A program made the position numbers and the translations under genes. From Rattus norvegicus (taxonomy: Eukaryota; Chordata; Mammalia; Rodentia; Muridae), in the NCBI RefSeq assembly GCF_036323735.1, contig NC_086023.1, positions 14,410,001 through 14,474,000 on the forward strand: a DNA stretch of 64,000 nt. Reading direction: 5' to 3'. A model generated the notes under the pieces. The model worked only from the letters and a program-made list of their open reading frames with translations, was not told the DNA's origin and did no database searches. Below, piece after piece: positions 21,740 through 32,889 of the stretch. Positions within the stretch are counted from its first letter, which is position 1, and the number at the start of each line of letters is the position of its first letter.

Positions 21740-22325
21740 CACTTATCTTCTTTTTATCTATTTACATCTCAGATGCTGCTCCACCTCCTGGTCACCCCCT
21801 TCAGAGTCCTTCCCCTTTATTCCTCCTTTCCTTTTCCTCTGAGAGAGGGTGGGTGGGCCCCACCCCCGCCCTGTATCCCCCTACCCTGGCGCATCAAGTC
21901 TCTTCAGGGTTAGGCACATCCTTGTCTAAGGTAACACAAGGCAGCCCTGTTGGGGAATAGATTCCACGGTCAGGCGACAGCTTTAGGGACAGTCTCCGCT
22001 CCAATTGTTGGGGGTCCATATGGAGACCGAGCTGCACATCTGCTACCTATGTGTGTGTTGGGGTTGGGGGGGACTCAGTCCAGCCCGTGTATGCTTGTTG
22101 GTCATGGCTCTGTCTTTGAGAGCTCCCAGGGGTCCAGGTTATCTGTTGGTCTTCCTGTGGAGTTGCTATCCTGTTCGGGGCCTTCAGTCCTTCCCCCAGC
22201 TCTTCTATTAGAGTCTCTAATGTTCACCCAATGTTTGGCTGTGGTTTTCTGCATCTCTTTCAGTCAGCTGCTGCATAGAATCTCTCAGAGGACAGTAATG
22301 GTAGGTTCCTGTCAGCAAGCATAAT
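21740..22325 (-). mobile_element. L1 3' end, antisense, 5'-truncated
   Basis: ATTTACATCTCAGATGCTGC at its start is the reverse of a rodent L1 terminus. Then come GAGGGTGGGTGGGCCCC, GTCTCTTCAGGGTTAGGCACATCC, CAATGTTTGGCTGTGG and AGAGGACAGTAATGGTAGG in the order of a reversed L1 3' region. It lies between the two duplicated blocks. The ORFs across it are fortuitous. Confidence 0.75.
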
Positions 22326-22653
22326 AGAATATCAGTAAAAGTCGCTATCAAACAAGTGCTTTACTGGACGACCGACCTTCTTTCTGTGCCCCTCTGCTCC
22401 TGAGACCCAAGACACGCCTGGCCTGTGTTTGGAACTGGTCATGCCCCCTGTTGGTTTCTGCAAACGCAGGCCAGAAGGTGGTTAAGGGACAAAGAAGACT
22501 AGAGGTATTTAGTTAAGCTGTCATTCCTCGCTCAGCACCACGAAGTCTATCATAGCTTATAGTGAGAGCCACTGGGAGAGCTGATTTGGACAGTCCTGAA
22601 GTTCTGGTAGTGTCTAGTGAGAGCAAAATGAAGGATCTCCTTTGGTGAGAAAG
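22326..22653. other. Unique DNA between duplicated blocks
   Basis: No repeat or exon recognised. Confidence 0.4.
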
Positions 22654-22940
22654 CACTTCATCCTGGAAAACTGGTCTGTGAAACACATCAAACATGGGGG
22701 TGGGGCATAGTACACTTGGATGACAGTGCCTCTCTGCATGCCCGGGCTTGCTGGAATCGGTCACTTTGCCACTCGTGCCACATGAGGTGGATGGGCTCCT
22801 CCTTCAGAACACATCGATTTTGTCATTTCTGCTTTGCACACAAAAGAAGCCTAAAAAGTTGAGTTGAGCCTGAGCTGTTTTATTTTTAAAGTTGGCTTTA
22901 CCACCAAAAGAAACAAGGGGGTCATTCCTCTCAGTCCTGA
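22654..22940 (+). repeat. Local direct duplication, copy 2, with inverted ends
   Basis: Second copy of 21433-21730. It is bounded by a perfect 15-bp inverted repeat: CCTGGAAAACTGGTC at 22662-22676 and its reverse complement at 22939-22953. The right inverted end is absent beside copy 1. Confidence 0.9.
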
Positions 22941-22953
22941 CCAGTTTTCCAGG

Positions 22954-23289
22954 CTCACCTCTGTCCCAATGCTTCCGAGTGCCCCAGAGGTCAGGTGGGG
23001 CTGAGGTAAGGATCAAGGATAGAGGTTAAAATGACTCAGGTTGCCACGCTTACAAGGCAAGTGCTTTAGCCACTGAGCTGTCTCCCTGGCCCCTGCCCAA
23101 GTTTCATTATTATATCAGAGGAACTAATTTTAGACACTTGACACACCACTGCCTATCCATAAACGTACTTAACCATATTTCAATAGTTTTCTTAACATAT
23201 TTTTATTAGCATTACCTAATGTTAAATCCATTTATGGCTATGGGTTGAAAGGAGTCTCTGAGAGGCTAAGTTAAGTTAGACTTAAGGTT
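22954..23289. other. Unique DNA with an old SINE remnant
   Basis: At 23045-23095 the phrase GGCAAGTGCTTTAGCCACTG followed by AGCTGTCTCCCTGGCCCC looks like the reverse 5' end of a tRNA-derived SINE (minus strand). The remainder is unrecognised. Confidence 0.45.
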
Positions 23290-23488
23290 TTAGATGCACT
23301 TATTTTATGTGTATGAGTGTTTTGCCTGCACGCATGTATGTGTACCACATGAATACCTGGTGCCCTGGAGAACAGAAGACGGTATTGGATCTTCTGAAAC
23401 TGGACTTACAGATGAGCTCTCATTTGGGTGCTGGGTTCCCTGTAAAGGCAGCAAGTGCTCTTTAACTACTGAGCCATCTCCCTAGCTC
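23290..23488 (-). mobile_element. B3 SINE, antisense
   Basis: TTATTTTATGTGTATGAGTG, TTTTGCCTGCACGCATGTA, CTGGTGCCCTGGAGAACAGAAG and TACTGAGCCATCTCCCTAGC give a full-length reverse B3. Confidence 0.9.
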
Positions 23489-23683
23489 CTTAAAAACTTG
23501 TTTTTTTTTTTTAAATAAATAAAGTCTTTTGTAAAATAAGTAAAGATGTAGTTTAGTGGGAAGAAAAACAAAAACAAAGGCAAACAAACCTGTACAATCC
23601 AACAACAGCACAACAGAAGTATTCCCTAAGCAAACAAAGGAAAGTACACACTAGGCAAACCATCTAGTTGTTGCCAGGGTCTC

Positions 23684-23822
23684 TGGAGGGAGAAAGAGGG
23701 AGGGAGGAGGGAGGAGGGAGGGAGGAGGGAGGAGGGAGGGAGGAGGGAGGAAGAAGGGAAGATGGAGAAGAAAGGAGAAGGGAGGAGGGAGGGGGAAGGA
23801 GAAAGAAGGAGGAAGGAGAGGA
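23684..23822. repeat. (GGA)n/(GGGA)n purine tract
   Basis: About 140 bp of almost pure purine on the plus strand with many GGG runs. The minus-strand Pro/Ser/Leu ORF is a reading of it. Confidence 0.93.
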
Positions 23823-24264
23823 TGTTTAGGACACTGAGACTATTTTGAGGTTCCAATCAATGGGAGTTGTATGTCTTTACACACTAGCCGAAGAGACATT
23901 ACTAGAAGGGAGTGCTAAGGTAAGTGAAGGCCTTGGTTAATAAAATGCCAATCAACTGTAACACAGTTAAAGTTAGGCTGGAATGGGGAGGGCGAAGGTG
24001 GGAGCTCTCTGTAATCTGACCATTTAAATTCTTTATAAATTTAAAAGTGTTAAAGACTAATCTTAAAAAGCAATTTAAAAATTAATATGCATTTTGTTCA
24101 AGCAAGAATTCAAAAGGCAGGGGGTATGAACTGCCATTCCATTTCTTCCCCTGAGCCCCAAGGTCCCACCCCAGAGGCCCTCTTAGTTTCTAAAGTATTT
24201 TTCCAGAGACGTTCTGTTCAAGTACAATCTCATAAGCACACAATAGCCTATCATCCCTTACAAA
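23823..24264. other. Unique noncoding DNA
   Basis: No recognised repeat or exon. Confidence 0.4.
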
Positions 24265-24315
24265 AAGTGCTCTTTAACTACTGAGCCATCTCCCCAGCTC
24301 CTTAAAAACTTGTTT
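24265..24315 (-). repeat. 51-bp duplicate of a B3 end plus its flank
   Basis: Identical at 50 of 51 positions to 23453-23503, offset 812 bp. The source covers the reverse 5' end of the 23290-23488 B3 and 15 bp of adjoining unique DNA (TTAAAAACTTGTTT). No other SINE sequence surrounds the copy. Confidence 0.9.
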
Positions 24316-24570
24316 ATTACTCGATTATTATTGGGATGATAGAAAGTAGAAGAGGACTGTATAAACAGGAGAGAGAAACCCAGTAGCAGAAAAGTTGGGG
24401 AAGGGTGAGGGATTTTGGTTAAAACACTGAAGGGAGTAAAGATATGCAAAAGTATGCTGTAAAACAGTCATCTCAGGAGGCTGAGGCACAGAACCCTGCA
24501 AACCAAGACAGCCGTGTGCTTCAGGACCCAGGAAAGCGAGAGGGAATAATCAGGGTGGAAGGGAAATAAA
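24316..24570. other. Unique noncoding DNA
   Basis: A short B1-like phrase (ATCTCAGGAGGCTGAGGCAC, about 24469) may be a tiny B1 remnant. Nothing else is recognised. Confidence 0.35.
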
Positions 24571-24710
24571 GAAAAGAAAACCGGGGTTGGGGATTTAGCT
24601 CAGTGGTAGAGCCCTTGCCTAGGAAGCGCAAGGCCCTGGGTTCGATCCCCAGCTCCGAAAAAAAGAACCAAAAAAAAAAAAAAAAAAGAAAAAAAAAAGA
24701 AAAGAAAACC
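24571..24710 (+). mobile_element. ID SINE, plus, with target-site duplication
   Basis: The body at 24583-24658 reads GGGGTTGGGGATTTAGCTCA to CCCCAGCTCCG, followed by an A-rich tail with G and CC interruptions. The duplication GAAAAGAAAACC lies at 24571-24582 and 24699-24710. Intact A and B boxes. Confidence 0.93.
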
Positions 24711-24884
24711 AAGGCGATGTATGGCAAGAATAGAGTGGGCTGAGATGGCTGGGCATGAAACAGCGGTGAGGCAAGTGGAGGGGACAGGGCTGGGCAGAGG
24801 CAGAGGACTGAAAACTGACTGGCCTTATTGTTGGCTCTTGTCTGGACGCTCTCCCATTTCTTCTCCACCACTGGGAAGTTCTCC

Positions 24885-25130
24885 CCCCCTCCATCTCTCT
24901 GTCTCTGTCTCTCTGTCTGTCTTTGTCTCTCTGTGTCTGTGTATATCTCTGTGTATGTGTATGTGTGCGTGTGTGTGCGCGTGTGTGTGTGCGCACGTGT
25001 ATGTGTCTGTATGCTGGGATTACAGGTGTATGTCATCATGCCTAGCTTTAAGCAGTGCTCTGGGTTGAAACTAGGACTTTGTGCACGCCAGGAAGGACTC
25101 TATTAACTAAGCCTTGTCCCCAGCCCCCTC
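24885..25130 (-). mobile_element. (TC)n/(TG)n tract and B4-type SINE, antisense
   Basis: A TCTCTG-to-TGTG tract (24890-25005) leads into TGCTGGGATTACAGGTGTATG (reverse B1-like end) and TTGAAACTAGGACTTTGTGC ... TAAGCCTTGTCCCCAGCCCC (reverse tRNA-like head). Confidence 0.6.
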
Positions 25131-26489
25131 AAGTGGGTGCTCCTAAAGGAAGTACTGAATCCCTACTTTTGAGTGACGATTACATTATGAGATCAGGAAG
25201 GGAGCTGGGAGCTAGGAAAGGGAAGGTCAAGGAGACAGAGAACCCAGGATTGCTGGGGACAGAAGACGTGTGTGTGACCATTGGTTATCACTTAGCAGTT
25301 TTGAATGCCCACTGTTGCTCAGGTGAGCTGTTGGATGGGTAGTTGCCAATGGAGGTTCTCCTTGCTGAGGCTTTACTGATTGGAGAGTAGTAGGTTGCAA
25401 ATCACCCAGCAGTTCAGTCTTCTTTGGACATTTTCTTTCTCAAACTCATCTCTGTCATGAAATAAGTTATTATTAATTTCTGCTTATAATGAAAAGGATG
25501 TGTGATTTTGAATCACTGAGTGTGAGTTACGTTTCATTGTTGCCAAACTCAATTATTAGTAGTCACTACTTTCTGAAATCTTAGCTTTCCTTACAATGTA
25601 ATGGAGATGCTAAAATCGCTTTCAGTTACTAGAGTGAATGGATCGCTTTGGGCCATCCCTGACTGTGCTGTGTCCCTCTCTGGCATCCTGTCTGGATTAA
25701 CATTTACCTTAGATTTTCCCAAAGAAGGCATTCTTATTGCTGTCCTCGAGGTAATAACGAATGTACTTAGTGGGCTCCATTTTCAGCTGCCTGTCCTGTT
25801 GAGCAGGATGTGACACCAGTGTGGTGGCTGGAGTTTTCCCTTCAGCCCCTGGTTCCATGTAAAGTGCAACTGGGAGACACTGTCACGCCCCTGGTCGGAC
25901 ACAATATGAGGGCATTGGCTGATAAGGCCAAGGGCTATTAGACAGGTGGGACAATTGACTTGTAGCCATGGGTAGTCAGTTGCTGCTGCTGTTCTTGCTG
26001 GCAATAGCCATTGGTGACTTGAGTGTGGCCAGTGTTTTGGGCTGTATGACATCAACTGCTCAAACTGCCTGGCTGTCAGTCAATGGGTCAATACGAGCCG
26101 TGGGGAAGCACGTTAGAGACACTTGCAGGTTCTTAGCACTTCTCCTTGAAGCCCTTTCTAGTTGACTTTTGGATGTCCTTCGGTCCTCACTCTTTCTTTT
26201 CTTGGCAAAAATGGACTCGTCTTCCAATACCCAGATCAAATGTTTCCTTCTTCTGTCACTCAATTTTTCCCCCTCTCCTTTTCTTGTAACTACATATAAA
26301 TACCCACACAGGTCCCATAGCTTTCTAACTTTCTTATGCTGGTACCGTCCGTGGACTGCAGCACAAAAAAGCATTCTTGGTCTCTGCCCACCTGGTGTCC
26401 AGTCTTGTAAGCTGAAAAGTGAGTTGATCTTGATTTCAACGTCGAAATGATTTTGCTTACCCACTCTTGATCTGCTTTTTAGAAACAAA
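25131..26489. other. Unique noncoding DNA
   Basis: No repeat family recognised. ORFs at 25968-26165 and on the minus strand at 26060-26488 have no supported exon borders. Confidence 0.4.
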
Positions 26490-26658
26490 GAAGTAAGTAT
26501 TTATTTTTGTGCCACATGTATGTATGTATACCAAGTACATGCCTAGTGCCTGTGAAGTCAGAAAAGGGTGTGGGAACCCCAACATGTGGGTGCTGAGAAC
26601 CGGACTTGGGTCCTCTGCAAGAGCAGCAAGTTCCCCCAAATGCTGAGCTGTCCCTCCC
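26490..26658 (-). mobile_element. B3 SINE, antisense
   Basis: TATTTATTTTTGTGCCACAT tail, GCCTAGTGCCTGTGAAGTCAG, GGGTGCTGAGAACCGGACTTG and GCTGAGCTGTCCCTCCC follow reverse B3 order. Confidence 0.85.
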
Positions 26659-28868
26659 GTTGTCACTCTGAGCTTCTTTCTGTTGTCTTAGACTCCCACA
26701 TCTCTTTCTCCATTTGTTTCTTTTAGGACCTGTGTCCTGATCATCTCTTCTCACACTGCTAAATTCTATTTCTTGAAGATGACGCTTGCTTTTTGTCCTC
26801 TTTGGGGGAAGGCAGGAGGATCTGCATTGAGAAGTGTAGCATTACATTGTGGAGGGGGACATGTTTCTGAAACCTTTGACACAAATACAGATGTCTTGGT
26901 GGGAGGAGGCCCTTCCTCCTGGAGACGGCCTCCACACAGGTCAGTGGTTTTATTTTCTGCACAGGCACTGCCAAAGCACAGCGGAGAGGCTAGCCATGTC
27001 CCCAGGTGGAGGCACGTTTTCACACCAGCCTACCTGCTTTTCTTGTGCCCTGCCCCCTCTCACCACATGCCACAGGGCATTTTTCTTATGCCAGGGAGGC
27101 CAGGGCATTGACCTGTGTTATGCATACTGTTTGTGCTGTTGCCCTGGACACTGGGATGACAACTGAGCCACTGTCTTTCACAACTAGCTTACCTGCTGAG
27201 TAATGGGTTGGCTGAGGGCCCTTCTTGGCCTCCTTCCTGGGCCTCTTGCCTTCTGGAGATACCAGCAACACATTTTCTTTCTAAAAAGAAATTGAGGCTC
27301 CCGTCAGGAACATGATGGATTTTCTGTACTTCTAATCTTGTATTGGGAAGATAAAAGCCTGTCTTGTCTTGGATGGAGGAGCACATGAGCTGAGTGAGGT
27401 ACTTTAAGCAATTAACCCAGAGCCTACCACATGTAAACTACATACATCAGCCCCTGCTAATTCAGCTGTGTTTGTCTTCACATGCAACAGCCCACTGAAC
27501 CCAGAGGGGCAGCACGGAACACCTGCGGCTTCAGCCAGAGGATTCAGAGGCTAGGAATAGAGCCTTTCACTCTCCTCCTCGGGCTGGGAGAACAGAGAGT
27601 CAGTAGCTGGAACAGGAAGCATCCTTCCTCTTCCTCCTTCCTCTAAGCTCCATCTCTAGCCCAGTTCTAAGGAAGAGCATACCACAGATGGGGAAGTGTA
27701 GTTTACAATAGCGTCCAGCTCCCAGCAGCTGCAGGGCAGTCTGCTAGCAAGAGCTTGGACATGCCCTAGAGGACCAAGATGACAAGTCGTTTGGACTTCC
27801 TTTCTAGTATCTTTACAAGGTGACAAGGGGACAGGTCCCTGGGGGGTGAAAAGTGCCTTTTCATTCCTGAGGTTTTATCCCTGTAGATAAGAGGGCTCTC
27901 TCCTCCCTGCTTCCACACTGTACCTACTCAAGGACTTTTCATGGAATAGAATCTCCTGGCTTTGTGGCTGCGGGACTTGTGTGAGAGACTACACCGCCTG
28001 CTTTCCTGGTGAGGTCACTGTTTCTTGAGTTATTGTCTTGCTTTCCTTGGCCTGAATGAATAACAGGAATGTGGTGCAGAGGGCTTATTTATGAAGTACC
28101 AAGTCTCTGCCTGGTTATACCTAACCAAACAAGCTTCCCAGCAGACCTGATTCCTCAGGAGCACTTCAGTCCTGGGGTCTGCCTTGAAGCCTAGTGAGGC
28201 TAAATGAGTAGGGGAGGACCTTTTTCCTCAGAGTTGGAGCAGCCAGGCAAGAGCCTGTGGTCTCCTAAGTTAATGCACTCTGTAGGTTTCAGCTGAGGAC
28301 TAATTTTGCTGGTAGGGAATGCCGGCAAGAGGCCAAAGGCAGCAGTTGGCAGCAAGTAGACTCTTGAATTCAAAAGAGTAGTCACCACCCACGTCTTGCT
28401 TCTGAGCCAAGGGTCACTGGCCTGTACTGACCCGGCATGCTGTGACCACCTGGGGCTGCAGTGTGAAGTGAAGAGCCTTGCATTCAGCCAGATTGGAGCC
28501 CTTCCCCTGCCCACCTTCTTCTGAGAACCCTGGACCCTGGCTCAGGAAGTGATTCTATTTTCAGTCCCTGCTTAGTGTTCAGTCCTGACGCCTGCCTGCC
28601 TTGCTGCCTGAGTCACTCAAGATCCCCACCCGGCTCTGCTTCTTCTGAATGGGGCGGATTATCACAACACCATATGTTAATGCAATTAACAATTTGCAAA
28701 GCCCCTTAGGCTTGGGCTCTGTTGAGTTTTCATCAGCCTGTGAGGTAGATCAGATAGGTAATTTAATTTAAATGCAAACTAGAGGCTCTGTAAAGTTGGG
28801 CAGCAAGGGGACTCCCCACTGTGAGGTGGGATCTGGCACCTTGGCTTCTAACCCTGAGTCTGCCACTT
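26659..28868. other. Long unique noncoding stretch
   Basis: About 2.2 kb without a recognisable SINE, L1 or LTR except a weak MIR/L2-like phrase at about 28740-28805. Being repeat-poor in such a repeat-rich window it may hold conserved noncoding elements, but no motif proves it. Confidence 0.4.
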
Positions 28869-28967
28869 GTCCAGTTTCTTTTCTTTTTTTTCCGGAGCTG
28901 GGGACCGAACCCAGGGCCTTGCGCGCGCTCTACCACTGAGCTAAATCCCCAACCCCGTCCAGTTTCT
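28869..28967 (-). mobile_element. ID SINE, antisense, internally deleted, with target-site duplication
   Basis: The reverse ID body lacks about 11 bp between the GCGC of the central loop and the A box (GGGCCTTGCGCGCGCTCTACC). The duplication GTCCAGTTTCT lies at 28869-28879 and 28957-28967. The B-box part (GGACCGAACCCAGG reversed) is present. Confidence 0.93.
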
Positions 28968-29602
28968 ATACTGTCAGTGGTCCACAGCTCTTGGGCTGAA
29001 TGGCGGGGCCCTGCTAACAGTTTCTTTTCTTTATAGAGGACATGCGCTTCTAAAGACTGTTACGCTTTGAGTGCAAAGAATTTGAAATCTTACCTTAAAA
29101 TCTTACCTTCCAGTCTCAAATTGCGTCTCATATGCATTCTTCCAATCACCCTAAGGTTTATATGACCTAGAACAATGTAAAGGTAATTATATGGCCCATA
29201 ATGATGTGAAGGTAACCCCTCTTGATCAGGTCCACTTATCCTTACATGGTCTACACTATAGCCTATAAGATAGCACGTTCTAATGCATTGTCTTTAGGAC
29301 AGTCCAGGTTTAAGGACTGACAGAACCTGGGCAAATGACTGGCGAGGATGAATCCTGGTCATTATACTAACCAAACCCATATCCCTCTAACCTCTAGGGC
29401 ATTGCCGTGACTATCCCTCAAGTGGTGAGAACACCAAGGGAGGGGCTCAGTAACCAGGGACAACATGGAGGGAGGCTCAGGGCAGGGTGGTCCCTGGCAT
29501 CTTCAGTTAGTGTGGAAGTGCTCCAATAGTCTCACTTGAGTAGCCACACTAATACAAATCAGCTACATATTGGCCCAGGAACTGAGACATGGAGGAAGGT
29601 GG
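28968..29602. other. Unique noncoding DNA
   Basis: No repeat family or exon recognised. A locally duplicated CTTACCTT(AAAAT) phrase lies at about 29091-29110. Confidence 0.4.
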
Positions 29603-29865
29603 GACATTTTCTTTTCCTTCCTTCCTTCCTTCCTTCCTTCCTTCCTTCCTTCCTTCCTTTCCTTCTTTCTTTTTAATGATTTATTTATTATGTATACAGA
29701 GTTCTGCCTGCGTGTATACCTACAGTCCAGAAGAGGGCATAGATCTTATTACAGATGGTTGTGAGTCACCATGTGGTTGCTGGGAATTGAACTCAGGACC
29801 TCTGGAAGAGCAGTCAGCGCTCTGAACCTCTGAGCCATCTCTCTAGGCCCTAGACATTTTCTTTT
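29603..29865 (-). mobile_element. B2 SINE, antisense, with (TTCC)n tail and target-site duplication
   Basis: The reverse B2 body spans about 29673-29851 (TGATTTATTTATTATGTATA to TGAGCCATCTCTCTAGGCCC). Between it and the left duplication is (TTCC)n at 29615-29665, which on the element strand is the tail. The duplication GACATTTTCTTTT lies at 29603-29615 and 29853-29865. Confidence 0.92.
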
Positions 29866-30083
29866 TCAGAAGAAATGTGAACTCAGAAATTTTCATGAGG
29901 GTCTACAGTCACCCAAGTTCTCACTGTCAGGATTTCTGTCAGTTGAAAGTGCAGAGCATGGGGTATTCAAGACTTTGGGTGGAGGAGAGGAGAGTACTGG
30001 CTGGCCAGAGAGAATTAGGGTCTCAGGCCCTTCTGGAGGTCAAGGGGTGGGGTGTGGGGAATTCAAGGAAGGGAACTGGAAAG

Positions 30084-30084
30084 T

Positions 30085-30132
<48 letters not shown>
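30084..30132. repeat. (GT)n microsatellite
   Basis: About 24 uninterrupted GT units. Confidence 0.95.
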
Positions 30133-30133
<1 letters not shown>

Positions 30134-30679
30134 TTATGAAAAGTTGCTGAGCCTGAGGCAACAACATAGAAAAACAGAACAAGTTTGCCCTCACTGTTTA
30201 GATTTGGTCTGAACTAGTCCTGGGTGGTTGGTACCAAGAAACAATTTGCATAGTTTGTGCTGCCTCTTTATCTAAAGGCTGGCTTCTGGAGAACTCGTGT
30301 GTTCTTGGAGCATTACCTGTAGAATCTAGTATGTTACAAACAGCTGTGTCCTATTTAGTGAGAGCTCCTCACGTTTTCCCAACCCTCTGCCAGTGCCTCC
30401 ATCTTCTGGCTGGGTAGAATGCTTAGCTCCATGTAGTGTGATGTGGGACACAGGACTTGAGGTGAGCCTCTCCCTGAATCGAGCCCTGGATTTAATTCAG
30501 GCGACTGAAAAGAACACTTACTTTGTTTCTTTGTGGGTAGGCCTCCAAATATGTGTCAGCATTTGCTCAGCACTCCTGGGACACCTGGTCTACTTGAAAA
30601 TGTAGCCCTCCCCCGCCCCCCCAGGTTGACACGCAAAGCTGCAGCCACCTATGATAGGGGAATGGCAAATGTGTTTTCT
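30133..30679. other. Unique noncoding DNA
   Basis: No recognised repeat or exon. Confidence 0.4.
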
Positions 30680-30866
30680 GGCCCAGAGCTTGAGACAGTG
30701 ACCCCTGCTCATAACCTCAGCTATTTGGAAATCCAGTGAAAGAGGACTGCAAGTTTGAGGTCAGTCAGGTAGCTTAGTGATTCAAAATAGACATTAAAAA
30801 TGGGATAGGGAACACCAATGCTTGCCCAGTGCCTGAGGACCCTGGATTAAATCCTAGTACTAAGGA
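30680..30866 (+). mobile_element. Decayed B1 and ID-like pieces in tandem
   Basis: A B1-like part (CTGCTCATAACCTCAGCTAT, GCAAGTTTGAGGTCAGTCAG) is followed by an ID-like part (GTAGCTTAGTGATTCAAAAT, GCTTGCCCAGTGCCTGAGG, CTGGATTAAATCCTAG). Both are diverged. Confidence 0.5.
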
Positions 30867-32889
30867 AAATGGGAGGAGTGAGGTATGGGATGTGGTATCC
30901 CAGAAAGGGCGCTTGTGTTTGGCCTGAGAAGTCTGAGAGACATGGGAGAAACAGAGCTGTAAGGTCCTCTCATCTTGGATGCCTCTACAGAGCAAGGTCC
31001 AGGAGTTATCGCCTGTGTAAGCTTAGCCACCCTGTCCAAAATGGTGCTACGTCAGGTTCCGTCTGCTGCCATTTCTCTACTTTCTTGCTCCTTCCCAACA
31101 GAGGGTATTGGTAGACAAAGAATGGTGCTCCAGGTTCCATGTGACAAAATAAAAATCAAATGACCAGTTGTGGGGGTTGGTCTTTAGAACAGTCTTTTCC
31201 TTGTCCTTTGAGAGAGACAGGGATACACTTGTCCGGAACTCCCTGGATATCCTGGTGGAGAATGACATTCTGGTGACATTAGAGATGGAGTTCAAATTCT
31301 AATTCTCCAGAGAACTCTCTTTGCCCACGTTCTTTCTTGTCTATCTATCCCTTTGTCCCTGCCAACTTTGTGTCAGAGATGACCTGTCACATGATTTCTT
31401 TTTAAAACTGGTCTTGGCTGCCTTGCTTTTCCTACCCACTGCCCATCTGCCGGTTCCAGGCAACCTCGGTGCTGGGTGGGGTGGGGCATCTCCAGACTGA
31501 GAACAGAAGTATGTGACTGGCCTCTGTCCTGACAGAGGCCGTTTTATTACCCTACATGTCCTGAAAACCAGGCCTCTGGTTCAAGCAGACTCCAATCTTG
31601 GTTATTGCCAGACAGGAGTCTGCAGTCAGCCCTGGCATCTTGCTGTGAGTGGCTGTGCCATGAGTCATGGGGGCAGTCTCCAGCAAGAGGCATGAGGTGG
31701 GCATAGAGAAGGAAGTTAGGATCTTTTCAAGGCAGAGGAGAAGCCAGCAAGCTGAGGATGGTCACTGGGAGCCTGGAATCTGTAGGTAGTACAGAAAGGC
31801 CTCAGCAGCAGGGAGAAGGGGAAGCCCTGGGATGATAGGTCATTCAGCCAGTCCCTTCAGCTGAGGCCCTGGTGCTGTCTGGTGGCAGGGTCTGTGATAT
31901 CAGACCTAGACATTGTCTCAGGATGGAAAGAACATGCTGGTTTCATATTTCTCTCTTATTTCAAGGAGCAGTGAGGCCCACGTGCATAATTCTTTCGCAT
32001 TTTGCAAACCTTCTCTCATTGAGCGAGGGAGCCTCAGACACAATCTTCAAGTCACTTAATGTCACTAACAAGGCATCCTTTATTTTTATTTGAGTTGGCC
32101 AAATGAAATGTTCTACACAAGGCAAACATTTCCCCATGAAATATTTAAATCAATGATAAATAAATGAGTCCCAGTCTACATGTAAAATAAATCTCCAGGT
32201 GCCACACACACATTTAAGACATCGATTTTAAGTTAAATAAATTCAATCGTTGGAGACTCTGTGACCTGTTTGTTTCCTAACTTTGTTGTGGATCCCAACT
32301 TAATATCATATGTGACATTGGATGGTTCACTGGGACACAGCACTTGATGCTCAAGTGTCCAGACTTTGTTTGGACATGAGGGGTCAGGTGCTGAGGGTCT
32401 AAAGCAGCGGTGGAAGAGCAGCAAACAGCAAGAACCTGGAAGTTCATCTTTGACCTACTGCCATTTTCCAGTTCTCCCAGAGCATCGGGAACAGGAGAGC
32501 AGAGTCCACAGAGCATCAGAAGCAAGCCTGAGACCCGAACAGTTTAAACTCCTTCTTGTGCTAAGACCTGGTGATTCTCAACATAATCCTAGGGTACAGT
32601 TTATCACAGAGTTTCTGCTTTCATTAAGAAGATTGGATTAATTTAAACCTCTGAATTAGGGAACAAAACTTCCAGGGGCAGACTGTAAGCCACAGATGAG
32701 AAATATATAAGGTCTACGTTACCGACCACTCCACAGGCAGATACCACTCATCAGTATCCGGGCTTTGATACCTCATCTCCACACTGTGATCCAGGCAGCC
32801 TCTCCCAGGACATTTAGATGAAGATTCTTTGCTGATTTCCTTCCTTCCCTGTTCCCTATTTTGTGTGAAGGAGAAGATGTAATATGGGC
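30867..32889. other. Unique DNA, probably including the 3'UTR of the minus-strand gene
   Basis: No recognisable repeat. 32080-32890 is AT-rich and repeat-free, consistent with a 3'UTR read on the minus strand. Two minus-strand AATAAA signals overlap at 32079-32090. Confidence 0.4.
32079..32090 (-). promoter_or_regulatory. Candidate polyadenylation signals for the minus-strand gene
   Basis: Plus-strand TTTATTTTTATT reads as two consecutive AATAAA hexamers on the minus strand. They lie about 2.2 kb beyond the stop codon at 34311, and I saw no other AATAAA on that strand in between. This would give a 3'UTR of about 2.2 kb containing a MIR and a B1. Confidence 0.4.

Noticed and set aside
21682..22324. 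ORFs of 92 and 124 codons
   Set aside because: They are antisense readings of an L1 3' end.
24521..25106. Long ORFs on both strands
   Set aside because: They cover an ID SINE and TG/TC tracts.
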